Origin: Hyphomonas neptunium ATCC 15444
Lineage (GTDB): Bacteria; Pseudomonadota; Alphaproteobacteria; Caulobacterales; Hyphomonadaceae
NCBI RefSeq assembly: GCF_000013025.1
Contig: NC_008358.1
Coordinates: forward strand, 1,302,001-1,366,000
DNA length: 64,000 nucleotides
Direction: 5' to 3'
Shown: positions 1-10,690 of the stretch, piece after piece
Layout: each line of letters begins with the position of its first letter
How positions within the stretch are numbered: the stretch's first letter is position 1
The notes under the pieces: model-generated
Told to the model about the DNA's origin: nothing
Seen by the model: the letters and a program-made list of their open reading frames with translations, nothing else
The model's database searches: none
Position numbers and translations under genes: made by a program

Positions 1-749
1 TGGTGTCCATGAAGCTGCGCGCTGACAAGAAGGGCGACCACTATGTGCTCAACGGCACCAAGATGTGGATCACCAATGCGCCGGATGCGGACACTCTGGT
101 GGTCTATGCCAAGACCGACCCGAATGGCGGCTCTAAGGGCATCACGGCCTTCCTGATCGAGCGGGGCTTCAAGGGATTTTCGGTGGCGCAGAAGCTCGAC
201 AAGCTGGGCATGCGCGGATCGGAAACCGGCGAGCTGGTGTTTGAAGATTGCGAAGTGCCTGAAGAGAATGTGATGGGACCGGTGGGCGCCGGGGCGCGCA
301 TTCTGATGAGCGGGCTCGACTATGAGCGCGCGGTCCTCTCGGCCGGGCCGACGGGCATCATGCAGGCATGCCTGGATGTGGTGATCCCCTACATTCATGA
401 CCGCAAACAGTTTGGCCAGTCCATCGGCGAGTTCCAGCTGGTGCAGGGCAAGCTGGCGGACATGTATGTGCAGATGAATGCGGCGAAGGCCTATGTCTAT
501 GCGGTCGCCAAGGCGTGCGATCGGGGCGAGACGGCCCGCAAGGATGCGGCCGGCGCTATTCTGTATGCGGCAGAAACGGCGACGAAGCTGGCGCTGGACG
601 CGATCCAGCTGCTCGGTGGCAACGGGTATATCAATGAATACCCTACAGGCCGCCTGCTGCGCGACGCCAAGCTCTATGAGATTGGCGCGGGCACGAGCGA
701 GATCCGCCGCTGGCTGATCGGGCGGGAGCTGTTTTCGGAGACGGCTTGA
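1..749 (+). CDS. ivd: Isovaleryl-CoA dehydrogenase (acyl-CoA dehydrogenase family), 5'-truncated by the window edge
   Basis: This is the C-terminal 249 or so residues of a flavin-dependent acyl-CoA dehydrogenase. The middle beta domain is recognisable ([15 protein letters not shown]), followed by the C-terminal helical domain with [10 protein letters not shown] and [20 protein letters not shown], and the ending [19 protein letters not shown]. The motif [19 protein letters not shown] carries a Glu at the position where isovaleryl-CoA dehydrogenases place their catalytic base in helix G, which is family knowledge. With mccB, a methylglutaconyl-CoA hydratase and mccA downstream, the likely reaction is isovaleryl-CoA to 3-methylcrotonyl-CoA in leucine breakdown. 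The reading frame is open to the left edge, so the true start lies outside the window. The specific substrate is inferred from context. Confidence 0.9.
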   Translation, partial: VSMKLRADKKGDHYVLNGTKMWITNAPDADTLVVYAKTDPNGGSKGITAFLIERGFKGFSVAQKLDKLGMRGSETGELVFEDCEVPEENVMGPVGAGARILMSGLDYERAVLSAGPTGIMQACLDVVIPYIHDRKQFGQSIGEFQLVQGKLADMYVQMNAAKAYVYAVAKACDRGETARKDAAGAILYAAETATKLALDAIQLLGGNGYINEYPTGRLLRDAKLYEIGAGTSEIRRWLIGRELFSETA

Positions 750-1375
750 AAATTCAATTATTCACTTTTCTGGCAGTCGTATCAGTCTCTTGCGCAGCGA
801 GCCCGCAAACGACAACCTCCATATTGGCTGAAGATGATGGTTCTTGCGGCAGTGATCGTGCCGCGTTGATGTCAATGGACTATTGGGAATTCGATCAGTC
901 ACCGAATGGTATTCAATCGGTTCTGCGTAAGCCGGGATGTCGGACTGAAGGCGCAGACCTGATACGGGATTATCACGCGGCACTTCGAGAGGCAGGGCGC
1001 CCTGTTACGCATGATTTTCCGGAGAGCAAAATTACGTTCAGCGATGATGGCGAAGTTCCGCTCCTCTACTGGCACGAAGGGCAAGTCAGGGCGATGGAAG
1101 GCGATACTCCGACAGCGGTTGAACTCTTTCGCCTCTCACTGAAGCCACCAGAGGAAAACAACGCCGGCTGGAACGAGTATGTTCGCGCAAACATTGCTTT
1201 TCTGGAAGGTGATTTTGAACGGTTGCTGAATGAACGCGAAGCGCTGTCGGCAATGGCGAGGCCTGGTTATGGCGACATCAACTTGGGGGTCGTTAACGGA
1301 CTGATTGCCTGTTTCGGGCGCACCTATCTGGACGCTTATACTACGGCTGAATGTGATCGGCGCCCAATGCAATAA
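746..1375 (+). CDS. Putative exported/lipoprotein of unknown function, lower-GC gene
   Basis: A 209-residue protein that I do not recognise. It starts with TTG overlapping the stop of the preceding dehydrogenase. The N-terminus is a short hydrophobic signal ([16 protein letters not shown]) with Cys16 as a possible lipidation site, although the residue at -3 is Ser rather than the usual Leu. The mature part contains a stretch ([19 protein letters not shown]) resembling a degenerate TPR-like helix pair, and several Cys residues. Base use is visibly more A/T-rich than in neighbouring genes, with many AAT, GAT and TTT codons, which suggests recent acquisition or weak codon selection. The start is uncertain because no strong ribosome site is visible. 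Confidence 0.6.
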   Translation: MKIQLFTFLAVVSVSCAASPQTTTSILAEDDGSCGSDRAALMSMDYWEFDQSPNGIQSVLRKPGCRTEGADLIRDYHAALREAGRPVTHDFPESKITFSDDGEVPLLYWHEGQVRAMEGDTPTAVELFRLSLKPPEENNAGWNEYVRANIAFLEGDFERLLNEREALSAMARPGYGDINLGVVNGLIACFGRTYLDAYTTAECDRRPMQ

Positions 1376-1378
1376 AAG

Positions 1379-1867
1379 CTACCTGAACCGCTCCGGTTCG
1401 GCCGCGATCAGGGCTTCGAGTTTCGGCATGCCTTCTTTCAGGCCCTTGGTGAGCTGGCCGGTGACGACGCCGCCGAGGAACAAGGGCGCGCTGGCCTTGC
1501 CGGACCAGTGCATTTCGCAGCCGCCTTCGACGGGCACGACCCGGTAATCTTCAACCGCCGCCGAGACCGGCAGGCTGGAGCGCTCAAAACGGAAAGCCAT
1601 GCGGGCGCCCTCTTCCCAGGCGAAGAAGGTTTCCTCGATCTGCTGATCGCCGACTTCAACCGTGCGGGTGGTGCCGGGGCCGAAGGGTTTCGGGCTGGTC
1701 CAGGTGACTTTGGTGATCGGCAGCCACTGGGTCCACGCTTCAGCATCAAGCAGAGCGTTCCAGACCATTTCAGGCGGGAAGGGAAAGCGGTGAACGACGG
1801 TCGATTGCTTGGCGGTGGCGAGGTATTCTTCAGCGACGGGTTTGTGAGCTTTCAGCGCCTTGGCCAT
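1379..1867 (-). CDS. SRPBCC/AHSA1-like (START-domain) protein
   Basis: A 162-residue protein of the SRPBCC ligand-binding fold, seen from FPFPPEMVWNALLDAEAWTQW, the typical first helix of polyketide-cyclase/AHSA1-like proteins, and alternating beta strands afterwards (TRTVEVGDQQIEETFFAWEE). Such proteins bind hydrophobic ligands; the ligand here cannot be read. The start at 1867 is preferred over a longer frame reaching 1951 because a GGAG ribosome site lies about 8 bases upstream. It is convergent with the upstream lipoprotein gene, with only three bases between their ends. Confidence 0.75.
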   Translation of the reverse strand: MAKALKAHKPVAEEYLATAKQSTVVHRFPFPPEMVWNALLDAEAWTQWLPITKVTWTSPKPFGPGTTRTVEVGDQQIEETFFAWEEGARMAFRFERSSLPVSAAVEDYRVVPVEGGCEMHWSGKASAPLFLGGVVTGQLTKGLKEGMPKLEALIAAEPERFR

Positions 1868-1991
1868 GACAATTCTCCGGGTGGTGGCCCGCTTCACGAT
1901 GCGGCGGGCAATCACTGTCCAGCGCGCAGTATAGGCGGCATTTGCAAGCACCGTCTACGGAACGCCGCGACGGAGACAGGGTCACCTCGCG

Positions 1992-3959
1992 TCAGCCCGC
2001 CGCGAGCAAGGCTTCTGTTTCCTCAGCGGGGACACTCAAGACCTGGCTGATGACGGTGATCATCGTGCGCTCGTCAATCGGCTTGGAGACATAGCCGTCA
2101 AAACCCTTACCGAGGAATTTCTCGCGGTCCCCGTGCATGGAGTCGGCTGTCAGGGCGATTACCGGAACCAGGCGGTTGAGACTGCCCGACGTGCGCAGGC
2201 GCTTGAAGGCTTCTTCGCCGTCGAGGCCGGGCATGTGGATGTCCATCAGCACGAAATCGAAGGTTTCCTTCGCCATGATTTCGAGCGCTTCATTGCCGTC
2301 GCAGGCTTCGCGGATGATGATGCCGTAGTATTCGAGGAAAGAGCGGGCGACGCGGCGGTTGATGCCATTGTCGTCGACCACAAGCGCGCGGCAACCGGTG
2401 AGGCCGGTGCGCGCCGTGCGGACCGGCATGTGGATCATGTTCTTGGTGTCGCCGGCCCCTGCGGCCGAGGAATGGGCGATGAATTTCAGTGTAAAGATCG
2501 ATCCCTTGCCAACCTGGCTGACAGCAGTAACGTCGCCGCCCATCATCCGGGCGAGGCGGCGCGTGATCGATAGACCCAGCCCAGTGCCACCGAACTTGCG
2601 GGTGGTGGAGCCATCTTCCTGCGCAAAGCTTTCGAAGATGCGGTCGACTTTGTCTGCGGCGATGCCGACGCCGGTGTCGGACACGTGCATGATGACGCGG
2701 TGGGCGCCGCTCTGAACCGGCTCGGAGGTGACCACGAGCATCACTTCACCCTGGCTGGTGAACTTGATGGCGTTGGAGAGGAGGTTGCTGACGCACTGGC
2801 GCACGCGAACAGGATCAAACAGCAGGCGCGATGGCACGCTGGGGTCCACAAAAAGGCGGATGCCGATGCCCTTCTCGTTGGCGGCGGCCTCGTGCAGCTT
2901 GAACAGGCCGCTGAGCTTGTGGCGCAGGTCGCCTGGCACAGGCGAGAGGTCCATACGGCCGGCTTCGATCTTGGAAAGGTCGAGAATATCGTTGAGCAGG
3001 ACCATGAGCGTGTTGCCCGAATCGAGGATCACGCCGACCTGTTCGGCCTGGGCTTCTGTCAATTTTCCATGGGCAAGTACCTGCGCCATGCCGAGCACGC
3101 CGTTGAGGGGTGTGCGGATCTCATGGCTCATATTGGCGAGAAATTCCGATTTCAGGCGCGTGGCCTGCTCGGCGCGGTTGAGCGCGTCGCGGAGTTCATG
3201 CGCCTTGCGGCGTTCCTCGCGCACATCGCGGATGTAGGTGATGAACACCATATCGTCGTCCTCGCCCCAATGGGTGCTTGAGGTGGACGCCTGGACGCGG
3301 ATTTTGACGCCGTCGCGGGTGTAGGCTTCCGCGTCGGAGATGTGGCGGATGAGCTTGCCGCTTTCAATCTCGGAGACGACCTGGTTGCCAAGCGCCTTCT
3401 GGGGCTGGAAAGCCTTGACGCCAAACAGGATGCCGACATCCTTGCCGAGCAGCTCTTCCTCGGAATATCCGATCAGTTCACAGATGGCATGATTGACATA
3501 ATGTATCCGGCTTTCGCGGTCGGTGACGACAATGCCGTGGATGGCGTGGTCGCAGGCGGCGCGGGCAAGCTGGAAGCGTTTGAGGGCGGCGTCGCGCTCC
3601 TCGGCCAGTTCGGTGACCTCATGCGAGCAGGCCAGCGCGCCAAATTCTGTGGGCGTGATGACGGTTTTCATCACCTTCCCCAGCATCTTCGCGGCGCGGC
3701 CGAGGCCGGTGATGTAGGTGATCGGCTCTCCGGTCTCGATGACCTGGATGACGTTCTTTGTCATCTCGGAGTCGCGATAGGCGGGGTCAAACTCGAAAAC
3801 CCGCATGCCGACGATACTGCCGCCATTCGGCAGGATCGATTCGTTCATCAGGCGGTTTGCATCAATCCATTCCAGGTCAATGATCGTGCCGTCAGGCGCG
3901 CGCACCGGCGCAATTTCGCATACGACGACAGGCAGCAGGTCAAAGAGACGTGCATCCAT
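1992..3959 (-). CDS. Hybrid sensor histidine kinase (PAS - HisKA - HATPase - receiver)
   Basis: A 655-residue soluble hybrid kinase with no obvious membrane segment. It has an N-terminal PAS-like region (residues about 1-110), a second PAS/PAC domain (about 130-250, with VTDRESRIHYVNHAICELIG), a HisKA domain with phospho-acceptor His279 in FLANMSHEIRTPLNGVLG, an HATPase_c domain with DTGVGIA and GGTGLGLSIT boxes, and a C-terminal receiver domain with Asp573 in VLMDIHMPG. The start at 3959 has AAGGAAT about 8 bases upstream; an extension to 4013 lacks this. No Hpt protein or cognate regulator is adjacent, so it probably passes phosphate to a distant partner. The sensed signal is unknown. Confidence 0.9.
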   Translation of the reverse strand: MDARLFDLLPVVVCEIAPVRAPDGTIIDLEWIDANRLMNESILPNGGSIVGMRVFEFDPAYRDSEMTKNVIQVIETGEPITYITGLGRAAKMLGKVMKTVITPTEFGALACSHEVTELAEERDAALKRFQLARAACDHAIHGIVVTDRESRIHYVNHAICELIGYSEEELLGKDVGILFGVKAFQPQKALGNQVVSEIESGKLIRHISDAEAYTRDGVKIRVQASTSSTHWGEDDDMVFITYIRDVREERRKAHELRDALNRAEQATRLKSEFLANMSHEIRTPLNGVLGMAQVLAHGKLTEAQAEQVGVILDSGNTLMVLLNDILDLSKIEAGRMDLSPVPGDLRHKLSGLFKLHEAAANEKGIGIRLFVDPSVPSRLLFDPVRVRQCVSNLLSNAIKFTSQGEVMLVVTSEPVQSGAHRVIMHVSDTGVGIAADKVDRIFESFAQEDGSTTRKFGGTGLGLSITRRLARMMGGDVTAVSQVGKGSIFTLKFIAHSSAAGAGDTKNMIHMPVRTARTGLTGCRALVVDDNGINRRVARSFLEYYGIIIREACDGNEALEIMAKETFDFVLMDIHMPGLDGEEAFKRLRTSGSLNRLVPVIALTADSMHGDREKFLGKGFDGYVSKPIDERTMITVISQVLSVPAEETEALLAAG

Positions 3960-4061
3960 TGAGTGATTCCTTGAAAGCCATCTAGTTTCTTTGCCGGAAT
4001 CTTCAGCGAACATACTTAATGTAGTGTTGATAATACAAGGTTCGGGACTTCCGGCGGGCCG

Positions 4062-5840
4062 TCAGGCCGGGCAGCAGAGGTCCCGGATTTCGTGATCCTT
4101 CAGGGCTTCCATGGCGGCCGTGTAGCCAGCTTCCACGGACACGTCATACGCTTTCCAGTCGCGCAATTCGATGCTGGGCAGCTCGGGCAGGATCAGGATG
4201 TCGGCCATGTCGCGCGGGGTGAGGCGGTCGTCGCGGATGGTGGCGGCGCGCATCAGCAGGCCGGCGATGGGCGGGGGTGAGGAAAAGCCGTGCGTGAGCA
4301 CCCATTTCCAGAAGCTCATGGGCTTGGCAAATTCTTCCCGGTTGAGGCCATCGGGGAGGGCAGAGACGTCTGAGCCGATCACGACGCCCTGATGCAGGGC
4401 GCGCATCGGCTCTACGGGGAAGTTATCCAGCACGGCGCCATCAACGAGGATGTCGTCGCCGTCCACGAAAGGCGGCAGAATACCGGGCAGGGAGATGGTG
4501 GCGCGCAGGGCGTCGCGCAGGCTGCCGGAACGGTGCAGCTTTGCCTGGCCGCTGGTGAGGTTGGTCGATAGGGCGAAGAAGGGGATTTGCAGGTCGCCGA
4601 TGTCGACGTCGCCGAAATGCTCCTGCAGGCGCTGGTTGACGCGCTTGCCTTTGACCATGCCGACGACGGGAATGTTGTAATCGCCCAGCGGATTGGACTC
4701 CACGAACGCCTTGCGGATGCGCCAGTCGATCTCGTTATCGTCCCAGCCGATGGCGGCGCAGGCGGCGACGACTGCGCCCATTGAGGCGCCGCCGGCAAAG
4801 TCGATCGGGATGCCAAGATCGCGGATGGCGCGGATGGCGCCGATATGGCTGTAGGCGCGGGCGCCGCCGCCCGAGAGGACGAGGCCCACCGAGCGGCCGG
4901 TCATCACGCGGGCCAGACGCATCGCGTCTTCGCCATTGTCGCCCTGCCAGTGAAAGAGGCGCCGGGCGCCGGCCGCCTGCGTCCACTCCTGCGGCCGTGA
5001 GGCGCGCCGTTCGGCGCCGGGATGGATCAGGATCACATCGATCAGCTTCAGGCGCTGGGCCGGCGAGGTTTCTTCCGGCATCAGCGGCGTAGACGGGCGC
5101 GCATCGGACCGGGCGAGCACCCAGATCCGGTCCGCCTGGCGCGTGGCGAGGCGGAACCAGGGCGTCGCGCCGATGGGCGCGGTCAGGATGACGACATCAT
5201 TATCTGTTTCCAGCGCGTCGAAGAAGGCAGCGGGTTTGTCGTCGCCCTCCAGATCGCTGACGATGACGGCGCGCTTGCCGAAGCGGGCGAGGGCGGACTT
5301 CAGCGCGCGGGCGCGCAGGGTCAGGTCGATGGTCGGAGAGGTGGAGACGAGGGTGTAGACCTTGGGCGGGGCCTCGGCATTGCGCTGGTCGCCCCGGCCG
5401 AGGCGGCGAAGGATGATGCGGATCATCCCTTCCAGCAGTTCGGGCTCGGACTTCACCAGCAGCTTCCAGCCGGCGCGGGAGAGGGCGATGACTTCGGAAT
5501 CGCGCAGCGCGTAAACGGAGCCGGAATGAGGCGCATCTTCGGCGGCGCCGTCGCCATTGGTGTCTTTTCCGCCCAGGAAAAGCGCCATCTCGCCAACCGG
5601 TTCGCCAGGGCGGATGTTGCCGACGAATTCACCCTTGGCGCCGAATGCGCCGAGGGCGCCGGAGAGGACGAAATAGATGCAATCGGCAGGCTCGCCCGCA
5701 AGGAACAGCGGCTGGCCGGCGGGCAGCGCAAACCAGCGCGCCTCCTTGCCGGCAGAGCGCATAGCCCGCTGGGACACGTCCTTCAGGAGAGGGATCGTCT
5801 TCAGATCGGGCGTGAAATTATTACGCAGCAGGCCAAACAT
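4062..5840 (-). CDS. Cyclic-nucleotide-binding patatin-like phospholipase (NTE family)
   Basis: A 592-residue protein. Residues about 20-140 form a cyclic-nucleotide-binding domain (PAGQPLFLAGEPADCIYFVL, GEPVGEMALFLGG). A linker follows with a Rossmann-like segment (KRAVIVSDLEGDD). The patatin domain begins near residue 318 with the oxyanion glycine loop (SGGGARAYSHIGAI), nucleophile elbow GASMG (Ser353) and the dyad Asp467 in VDGAVLDNFPV. The architecture matches bacterial neuropathy-target-esterase-like lysophospholipases, so membrane lipid hydrolysis gated by cNMP is the likely role. Odd: an Asp/Asn/Gly-rich insertion (KDTNGDGAAEDAP) interrupts the cNMP domain next to its phosphate cassette. 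Confidence 0.9.
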   Translation of the reverse strand: MFGLLRNNFTPDLKTIPLLKDVSQRAMRSAGKEARWFALPAGQPLFLAGEPADCIYFVLSGALGAFGAKGEFVGNIRPGEPVGEMALFLGGKDTNGDGAAEDAPHSGSVYALRDSEVIALSRAGWKLLVKSEPELLEGMIRIILRRLGRGDQRNAEAPPKVYTLVSTSPTIDLTLRARALKSALARFGKRAVIVSDLEGDDKPAAFFDALETDNDVVILTAPIGATPWFRLATRQADRIWVLARSDARPSTPLMPEETSPAQRLKLIDVILIHPGAERRASRPQEWTQAAGARRLFHWQGDNGEDAMRLARVMTGRSVGLVLSGGGARAYSHIGAIRAIRDLGIPIDFAGGASMGAVVAACAAIGWDDNEIDWRIRKAFVESNPLGDYNIPVVGMVKGKRVNQRLQEHFGDVDIGDLQIPFFALSTNLTSGQAKLHRSGSLRDALRATISLPGILPPFVDGDDILVDGAVLDNFPVEPMRALHQGVVIGSDVSALPDGLNREEFAKPMSFWKWVLTHGFSSPPPIAGLLMRAATIRDDRLTPRDMADILILPELPSIELRDWKAYDVSVEAGYTAAMEALKDHEIRDLCCPA

Positions 5841-5965
5841 GTTGCGCGTTACCTGAATCCTGAAAGGGGCAGCTTCAAGACCTGTAACACAAAAGAGTTT
5901 ACCAACGGGTGACAGCGCAGCGGCAGACCGTTAATCCTGCCGCAACGAAAAGTAAGGGAGGGCCC

Positions 5966-7571
<1,606 letters not shown>

Positions 7572-7573
<2 letters not shown>

Positions 7574-7607
7574 AAAAAGCCCCTCACCGTGATAAGACGG
7601 GAGGGGC
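7572..7607 (-). terminator. Rho-independent terminator for the minus-strand PNPOx-like gene
   Basis: An inverted repeat with arms GCCCCTC (7579-7585) and GAGGGGC (7601-7607) and further inner pairing is followed, on the minus strand, by a run of seven U (A7572-7578). It lies between the convergent mccB and PNPOx-like genes and overlaps the mccB stop codon. Confidence 0.8.
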
Positions 7608-7631
7608 CAGAGTTTCTGACGATCTGCGGCG

Positions 7632-8126
7632 TCAGAGCTGGACCTGCTTGGATTTTCCAAGGTCAGGCTGTTCGTCTTTCATGTTGGCTTTTGCCACTTC
7701 AAACAGTACACTGATGGTGGATTTGTCCGATGCCCAGACGGCGGCGTCCTGTGGCACGAATTTCAGCATCAGCATTTTCGGGTCGGTTTTGCCGCCGGGA
7801 TACCAGGCATCGACCATCGGGCTCCAGAATTTGTCGATGGTGGATTTGTCATGGTGCGGATGAAGCTGCCCGCTGACACAGGCCTGATAATCCTTGTCGA
7901 TATGACACATGTGGACCTTGCCAGGCGATTTCAGGACAGCCTTGCCCAGTTCGCTGGTATTGTCCGAGTAGAAATAGATGATGCCGGTCTCGTCATCGAC
8001 CTGCGGCGCCATCGGCTGCATGTGATGATCGTGAACGGGCGAGCCGAGCATCACGCAATGCGTGCTCTTGATTTCTTCCAGCAGCTGGCGCTGGGGATTC
8101 TCTTCAAACTTTTTCAGATTGGCCAT
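7632..8126 (-). CDS. Pyridoxamine 5'-phosphate oxidase-like (general stress protein 26-type) protein
   Basis: A 164-residue flavin-binding split-barrel protein, recognised from the order of segments: CVMLGSPVHDHHMQPM, then GIIYFYSDNTSELGKAVLKS, then HMCHIDKDYQACVSGQ, as in the PNPOx-like general stress family. These proteins bind FMN or related cofactors and their substrates are mostly unknown. The start at 8126 has AAGGAG about 8 bases upstream; a longer frame to 8264 is rejected. It is transcribed alone, with its own terminator. Confidence 0.82.
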   Translation of the reverse strand: MANLKKFEENPQRQLLEEIKSTHCVMLGSPVHDHHMQPMAPQVDDETGIIYFYSDNTSELGKAVLKSPGKVHMCHIDKDYQACVSGQLHPHHDKSTIDKFWSPMVDAWYPGGKTDPKMLMLKFVPQDAAVWASDKSTISVLFEVAKANMKDEQPDLGKSKQVQL

Positions 8127-8324
8127 GTGGGGACTCCTTCTTCTTGGGGAGTCCAACGCATTGGCAGGGGCAGATGTTCCGCAGGTCTCTGAGATCGGCG
8201 TTAACGCTGCCACATTTTGGCCCCCAGCCTGACGCAACTTTAACGGATCGAATGGGCGTCTCACGCGTCCCTTTCACAAGGCGCCGGTCATGTTCCGGCG
8301 TCATGTGTCAAAGGAGTGAAACAC

Positions 8325-8624
8325 ATGATCCGCGTTACCCTGATTTCCGCTGCTGCGCTTGTTGGTGCCATGGGCGCCCAGGCCGGTGAAAAAGTCACCT
8401 TCGCTGAGGTCGACACCAATGCTGACGGTTTCATCAGCGCCACAGAGTTCATCGCTCACAAGACGGCTGATGGCAAAGTGACCGAGGAAAAAGCCTCTGC
8501 GAAATTTGAGTCGATCGCCGGTATGGACGGCCAGATCAGCGAAGAAGACTGGGATGCCGCCATGGAAGAATATGGCGACAAGAAAGAAGACAAGACTGAC
8601 GCTACCGGCGAGACCACCTGGTAA
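8325..8624 (+). CDS. Small exported EF-hand protein
   Basis: A 99-residue protein with a signal peptide (MIRVTLISAAALVGAMGAQA) and one clear EF-hand loop, DTNADGFISATEF. A second degenerate loop follows (IAGMDGQISEEDW) with fewer acidic ligands. The tail is acidic/lysine-rich. A periplasmic calcium-binding role is likely. The ATG at 8325 is preferred because AAGGAG at 8311-8316 sits eight bases before it; a GTG at 8316 would overlap that site. Confidence 0.8.
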   Translation: MIRVTLISAAALVGAMGAQAGEKVTFAEVDTNADGFISATEFIAHKTADGKVTEEKASAKFESIAGMDGQISEEDWDAAMEEYGDKKEDKTDATGETTW

Positions 8625-8630
8625 CGAAAT

Positions 8631-8671
8631 TCTGACCGGCCGGTGAGCCCCCGTCTCACCGTTCGGTCAGA
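8631..8671. repeat. Long perfect-arm hairpin downstream of the EF-hand gene
   Basis: Arms TCTGACCG and CGGTGAG pair with CTCACCG and CGGTCAGA across a 2x2 internal bulge and a seven-base loop. There is no following T-run, so it may stabilise mRNA 3' ends rather than terminate by itself. Confidence 0.6.
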
Positions 8672-8694
8672 CATGACGCCCCCCTCACGTCATG

Positions 8695-8729
8695 AAGAGG
8701 CCCGCTTCCTTCCGGAAGTGGGTCTTTGA
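8695..8729 (+). terminator. Probable terminator after the EF-hand gene
   Basis: A hairpin of GCCCGCTTCC and GGAAGTGGGT around TTCC is followed by TCTTT. The stem is good but the T-run is short. It would end the transcript of the EF-hand gene before the acyltransferase. Confidence 0.5.
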
Positions 8730-8799
8730 CGTCTGAAGCGCGTAATTTCCGCAGGCTCTGGCAGCGGCAAGGCTGGACATTTGCGACGGTCTGCCTTGG

Positions 8800-9858
8800 A
8801 TGGCCCCGCAAGATGTTCAGAGTTTCAAGATGATGCCGCCATTGGCGAACCGGTTTGATTTCATTCGCCTGATGCTGGCCGCTGGCGTGTTCGTCTATCA
8901 TGGCGTGGCAATCGGGACGGCTGTGCCTTTCGGCGGGGCAGAGCTGGCCTTGGCGCAGCTGGCTGACATTTCCATTCAGGGCTTCTTTATCGTGTCGGGC
9001 GTGCTGGTCGCCGGATCGCTGGACCGCGCCTCTGGCCTGGATGATTATGCGGGCAAGCGCATCCGCCGGCTTTACCCGGCCTATGCCGCCGTGATCCTCG
9101 TGCCCGCACTGATCAGCCTTCTGCTGACCTGGGACATTGGCGGCGTTGCCAGCTATCTGGGGGCAAACCTTGTCTTCCTGAACTTCCTGTCGCCGTCATT
9201 GCCCGGCCTGTTCGAGGATAATCGCTTCACGGCCGTCAATGGCGCGCTGTGGACCCTGAAGATCGAGGTGCTGTTCTATCTTGTCCTGCCGCTGATCCTC
9301 TTTGTGCTGAACAGGATGAAGGCGCTGTGGTGGGTGGGGATCATCGCGCTCTATCTGGGCGGCGAGCTTTGGGCGCATTTTGTGCCGCAACTCGGCCCGG
9401 AGCTGTATGGCGCCGAGCTTGGCCGCCAGCTGCCGGGCCAGATGGCATTCTTCGCGATGGGGATCGCGCTGTGGAAAGCCTCGCCCGGCATTCAGAGCCG
9501 CTGGAGGGCAATGGCGCTCTGCGGCACAGCGCTGCTGGGGGCAACGTTCCTGCATCCGGCGCTGGAGCCGCTGCGCGCCTTTGCGCTGGCCGGCGTGATC
9601 GGCGCGGTGGCCTGGGCACCGGGGCCAAAGCTGAATGTGGCCCGGTTCGGCGATGTCAGCTACGGGCTCTATATTACCCATTTCCCGATCCTTCAGGCGC
9701 TGGCGGCGGCGGGCCTGGCGACCAGCCTCGGCCTCGCCGGGTTCTTCGCCCTTGCGACAGCGCTGACCCTCGCGGCCAGCCTTGCGCTGTGGCACCTTGT
9801 GGAGAAGCCCGCCTTGCGCCCATCGAGCCACTATCGCAGGGTGGCGGCAGAGACTTGA
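8800..9858 (+). CDS. Acyltransferase family 3 (OafA/YrhL-like) membrane protein
   Basis: A 352-residue multi-pass membrane protein of the acyltransferase-3 superfamily. The N-terminus RFDFIRLMLAAGVFVYHG carries the family's Arg and His motif in the first membrane helix. Other family marks are GFFIVSGVLVAGSLDR, KRIRRLYPAYAAV, NGALWTLKIEVLFYLVLPL and the late YGLYITHFPILQ segment. These enzymes O-acylate surface sugars such as LPS, exopolysaccharide or periplasmic glucan; the acceptor cannot be read here. The start is uncertain: 8800 has no strong ribosome site, and 8830 is an alternative. Confidence 0.85.
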   Translation: MAPQDVQSFKMMPPLANRFDFIRLMLAAGVFVYHGVAIGTAVPFGGAELALAQLADISIQGFFIVSGVLVAGSLDRASGLDDYAGKRIRRLYPAYAAVILVPALISLLLTWDIGGVASYLGANLVFLNFLSPSLPGLFEDNRFTAVNGALWTLKIEVLFYLVLPLILFVLNRMKALWWVGIIALYLGGELWAHFVPQLGPELYGAELGRQLPGQMAFFAMGIALWKASPGIQSRWRAMALCGTALLGATFLHPALEPLRAFALAGVIGAVAWAPGPKLNVARFGDVSYGLYITHFPILQALAAAGLATSLGLAGFFALATALTLAASLALWHLVEKPALRPSSHYRRVAAET

Positions 9859-9873
9859 GAACAGGAAATTCCC

Positions 9874-10674
9874 ATGCGTGACGCGGTATATGATCTGATC
9901 CGGTTTGAAGCGACCGAAGAAGGGCTGGCGGTTGTGACGCTGCACCGGCCCGATGTGCACAACGCCTTCAATGCCGAGCTGATTGCCGAGCTGACAGACG
10001 TGTTCACGATGATTTCGGAACAGCCGAGCATCCGCATGATGATCCTGCGCGGGGAGGGAAAATCCTTCTCGGCGGGCGCCGATCTCAACTGGATGGAGCG
10101 CGCGTCGACCCATTCGCGCGAGGACAACGAGACCGACGCGATGCGCCTGGCCGATATGCTGCGCCGCCTTTACGAGATGCCGCAGATGACGCTGGCGCTG
10201 GTGCAGGGCGCGGCGATGGGCGGGGGCGCGGGGCTGGTGGCGGCGTGCGATGTGGCGATCGCCAAGGCAGGCACGCAGTTCCGCTTTTCAGAGGTTCGTC
10301 TGGGCCTCACCCCGGCAACGATCAGCCCGTTCGTGATCCAGGCCATTGGCCCGCGCTGGGCGAAGGCCCTGTTCGTGACCGCGGATGGCTTCGATGCGGC
10401 GTATGCGGAGAAAATCGGCCTGGTGCATTATGTGGCCGAGACCGATGAGCAGATGGGCGAGTTGCAGGAGCATATCGCGCGGCTGGTCTTTTCTGCGGCG
10501 CCCGGCGCGATTGCCGATGCCAAACAGCTGGTCGCCGATGTGACCGGGATGGAGATCGACAATTCCCTGATGCACACGACCGCCAAGCGCATCGCGGCGC
10601 GGCGTGTGTCCGATGAGGGCAAGGAGGGCATTGCCGCTTTCCTCGAAAAGCGCACGCCCTCCTGGAAGGCGTAG
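9874..10674 (+). CDS. liuC: Enoyl-CoA hydratase family, probable 3-methylglutaconyl-CoA hydratase
   Basis: A 266-residue crotonase-fold enzyme. The oxyanion-hole segment GKSFSAGADLNWMERAS and the second segment GAAMGGGAGLVAACDVAIA are those of the methylglutaconyl-CoA hydratase branch, where GADLxWM is typical. It would hydrate 3-methylglutaconyl-CoA to HMG-CoA, the step after MccAB. AGGAAATTCCC precedes the ATG. It lies between mccB and mccA in the scattered leucine-degradation set. Substrate assignment rests on motif and context. Confidence 0.87.
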   Translation: MRDAVYDLIRFEATEEGLAVVTLHRPDVHNAFNAELIAELTDVFTMISEQPSIRMMILRGEGKSFSAGADLNWMERASTHSREDNETDAMRLADMLRRLYEMPQMTLALVQGAAMGGGAGLVAACDVAIAKAGTQFRFSEVRLGLTPATISPFVIQAIGPRWAKALFVTADGFDAAYAEKIGLVHYVAETDEQMGELQEHIARLVFSAAPGAIADAKQLVADVTGMEIDNSLMHTTAKRIAARRVSDEGKEGIAAFLEKRTPSWKA

Positions 10675-10690
10675 AGCCGCGCAGGCCTCG

